A stretch of DNA of 10,365 nucleotides, from NCBI GenBank assembly GCA_023453335.1, contig JAEXTU010000055.1, positions 1-10,365 of the forward strand. The letters are read 5' to 3'. Of the stretch, positions 8,945-10,365 are shown piece after piece. Position 1 is the first letter of the stretch, and every line of letters begins with the position of its first letter. The DNA is from Pseudomonadota bacterium (GTDB lineage: Bacteria; Desulfobacterota; Desulfovibrionia; Desulfovibrionales; Desulfovibrionaceae). A program made the translations under genes and the position numbers. The notes beneath the pieces were generated by a model. That model saw only the letters and a program-made list of their open reading frames with translations, ran no database searches and was not told the origin of the DNA.

Positions 8945-9537
8945 GGCTCGTCCTGCCGCACGTCGTCGAAATCGTGGCGCACCCGCTCCAGGCCGGAGCG
9001 GTACCCTTCCGCGTCCCCGTAAGCGAAGAACTTCTTGTAGCGGCCGTGCACCGTCCGTACCGGCCGGGCATGGCGGATGGGGCACCAGTACTGCTCGGTG
9101 CGGGCCGCCACCTCTCGCACGTAGGCCATCACCCCGTTGAAGTAGCCGCAGTACACACAGTTCAGCTTCTCAATGAGGTTGAGGTAGGACAGGGCGTGCC
9201 GGTCGATGACCACATAGTCGCCGCGCCGGACCCGGGGGATGCCGTAAATCGGGAAGCAGACCCATTGGTAGGCCGCTACCACCACGTCCAGGATGACGGC
9301 CGGGATGAGCGCGCACCAGATCAGGGGGATGGTCAGGACGATCATCACCCCGGAATCGTACACGTAGTCCGACCACCGGGCGGCCAGCTCCCGGTGGCGC
9401 TTGCGCATTTCCTCGCTGAAGAGAACCTTTTTGCGGCGGATGGTGTAGAGGATCTCGTCCTGCTTCTGGTGCAACTCCTCGGAGAGTTCCCGTTCCAGGA
9501 CCGCGATCTTGCCCAGCAGTTCGTCGATCTTGTTCAC
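8935..9537 (-). CDS. Conserved membrane-anchored protein with CxxC and WCPxxH motifs
   Basis: I recognise this as a conserved, unnamed proteobacterial family, from blocks such as YGIPRVRRGDYVVIDR, CVYCGYxNG, AARTEQYWCP and YGDAEGYR. Function is not known to me. With a GTG start at 9537 it is 200 residues. Residues 2-55 are a charged coiled coil beginning NKIDELLGKI. Residues about 62-98 are hydrophobic, enough for one or two membrane spans. A conserved, probably cytoplasmic domain follows, with C127-x-x-C130, C152 and H156, which could bind a metal or be redox active. A longer reading of 228 residues starts at an ATG at 9621, but its extra 28 residues are Pro/Arg-rich, low in predicted structure and unlike relatives as I recall them. 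GGAA lies 6 nt before the GTG, so the shorter start is preferred. The gene converges on selB and shares a palindrome with its stop. It follows the histidine kinase gene by 121 bp on the same strand. Confidence 0.85.
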   Translation of the reverse strand: MNKIDELLGKIAVLERELSEELHQKQDEILYTIRRKKVLFSEEMRKRHRELAARWSDYVYDSGVMIVLTIPLIWCALIPAVILDVVVAAYQWVCFPIYGIPRVRRGDYVVIDRHALSYLNLIEKLNCVYCGYFNGVMAYVREVAARTEQYWCPIRHARPVRTVHGRYKKFFAYGDAEGYRSGLERVRHDFDDVRQDEPKG

Positions 9538-9604
9538 AGTGCATTCCGTGCGGTTGGGCGCGCCGGCGGCCCGGGTCCGGCTCTGCGGACGGCGCGGGAT
9601 GGGG

Positions 9605-9633
9605 GGCCGATGCCCGGGCATACACCACCGGCC
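9605..9633 (-). terminator. Intergenic hairpin after the histidine kinase gene
   Basis: On the minus strand, GGCCGGTG (9633-9626) can pair with CATCGGCC (9612-9605), an 8-bp stem with one G-U pair and a 13-nt loop. A second palindrome, ATGCCCGGGCAT (9610-9621), overlaps and competes with it. No T-run follows, so termination is uncertain. The hairpin lies about 26 nt past the kinase stop. No convincing promoter was found between it and the GTG at 9537. Confidence 0.25.
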
Positions 9634-9658
9634 GGCACAGGGACAGGGAAATGTGGAC

Positions 9659-10365
9659 TCAGTCCGGGATGGGGCAGGCTGTGTCCAGGGCGGCGCCGGG
9701 GTAGAGGGGCAGGGTGAAGTAGAAGGTGCTGCCCGCGCCGGGCGCGCTGCGCACCCAGATGCGGCCGCCGTGGTGCTCCACGATCTGCTTGCAGATGGCC
9801 AGGCCCAGGCCGGTGCCCTGGGGCTTCTCGGTCAGGGTGTCGCCGGCCGGGCGGAACTTCTCGAAGATGCGCTCCTGGTGCTCCAGGGCGATGCCCACCC
9901 CGGTGTCCTCCACCCGGACCAGCACCTTGTCGCCGTCCACCTCCGCAGCCAGGTTGATGGAGCCGGCGGACGTGAATTTCACCGCGTTGGAGATGAGGTT
10001 CACCAGCACCTGGATGATGCGGTCCCGGTCCCCCAGCACCGGGGGCAGGTCCTCGGGCACGTTGCTCCCGAAGCGCAGGCCCTTGCGGCGGTAAAGGGGG
10101 CCGGTGGCCGCGGCCGCGTCCGCGGCGGCCTCGGACAGGCTGAGCGGGGCCATGTGCCAGTCCACCCGCCCCGACTCCATCTTGGAGATGTCCAGCACGT
10201 CGTCGATGAGGCATTTGAGCCGCTGCCCCTCGGAGGTGATGATGTGCAGGTTGGTGTTCACCTGGCGCACGGCCTTGCGGGTTTCCTCGGAGCCGGCGGG
10301 CAGCCGGGGGAAGACCTCCTGGCCCAGCTTGCGCCGGATGAGCTTGGCGAACCCCAGCACCGAGG
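9659..10365 (-). CDS. Sensor histidine kinase, C-terminal part (5' end outside window)
   Basis: The frame is open to the window edge, with 235 complete codons plus the stop visible. The first residues read SVLGFAKLIRRKL. This normally follows the HELRTPLT part of an H-box, so the phosphorylated histidine lies a few codons beyond the edge. The GTG at 10360 is therefore not a start. The dimerisation helix pair follows (ITSEGQRLKCLIDDVLDISKM), then a complete HATPase domain with N-box NLISNAVKFT, G1 box EDTGVGI, F-box IFEKFRP, G2 box GTGLGLAICKQIVEHHGG and the terminal GSTFYFTLPL. All catalytic ATP-binding residues appear intact. An insertion of about 20 residues between the two helices (KLGQEVFPRLPAGSEETR) is common in kinases of sulfate reducers, as I recall. 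Sensor domains and any membrane segments are outside the window, so the stimulus cannot be named. No partner regulator is adjacent; the receiver proteins further left lack the normal Asp. Confidence 0.93.
   Translation of the reverse strand, partial: SVLGFAKLIRRKLGQEVFPRLPAGSEETRKAVRQVNTNLHIITSEGQRLKCLIDDVLDISKMESGRVDWHMAPLSLSEAAADAAAATGPLYRRKGLRFGSNVPEDLPPVLGDRDRIIQVLVNLISNAVKFTSAGSINLAAEVDGDKVLVRVEDTGVGIALEHQERIFEKFRPAGDTLTEKPQGTGLGLAICKQIVEHHGGRIWVRSAPGAGSTFYFTLPLYPGAALDTACPIPD

Noticed and set aside
9538..9621. N-terminal extension of the membrane protein from the ATG at 9621
   Set aside because: There is no Shine-Dalgarno before it and the extra residues are low-complexity Pro/Arg. The GTG at 9537 has GGAA at good spacing and begins the conserved coiled coil.

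Overview
This GC-rich bacterial window shows strong third-position G/C, tight same-strand gene packing and several two-component proteins. A SelB elongation factor implies selenocysteine use. The gene families most resemble Desulfovibrio-like deltaproteobacteria (Desulfobacterota). That assignment is inferred from family resemblance, because no rRNA or other taxonomic marker is present.

Layout, left to right. (1) Positions 1-1247, minus: a receiver-TPR protein whose 3' end lies outside the window. (2) Positions 1409-5360, minus: a compact three-gene unit, transcribed fapA-like (DUF342), then a receiver/HD-GYP-like protein, then an RlmL-type THUMP methyltransferase. Gaps are only 15 and 19 bp, and a good promoter precedes fapA. 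(3) Positions 5615-6826, minus: a stand-alone soluble protein of unknown role with an HSS...SGHY motif block near its C-terminus. It has its own promoter and an AT-rich dyad in its leader. (4) Positions 7017-8924, plus: selB, transcribed divergently from gene 3 with a separate promoter and a very strong ribosome binding site. (5) A near-perfect palindrome spans the convergent stop codons of selB and the next gene. (6) Positions 8935-9537, minus: a conserved small membrane-anchored protein with a CxxC and a WCPxxH motif. (7) Positions 9659-10365, minus: the C-terminal part of a sensor histidine kinase, cut by the window edge just after its H-box.

A common theme is signalling with altered catalytic residues. 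Both receiver domains carry Glu where the phosphorylated Asp is expected, and the HD-GYP-like domain has lost its HD pair and GYP motif. These proteins may act as scaffolds or sensors rather than as phosphorylation-switched enzymes. The least explained item is the 403-residue protein at 5615-6826. No tRNA, rRNA, CRISPR array, insertion sequence or prophage gene was seen.
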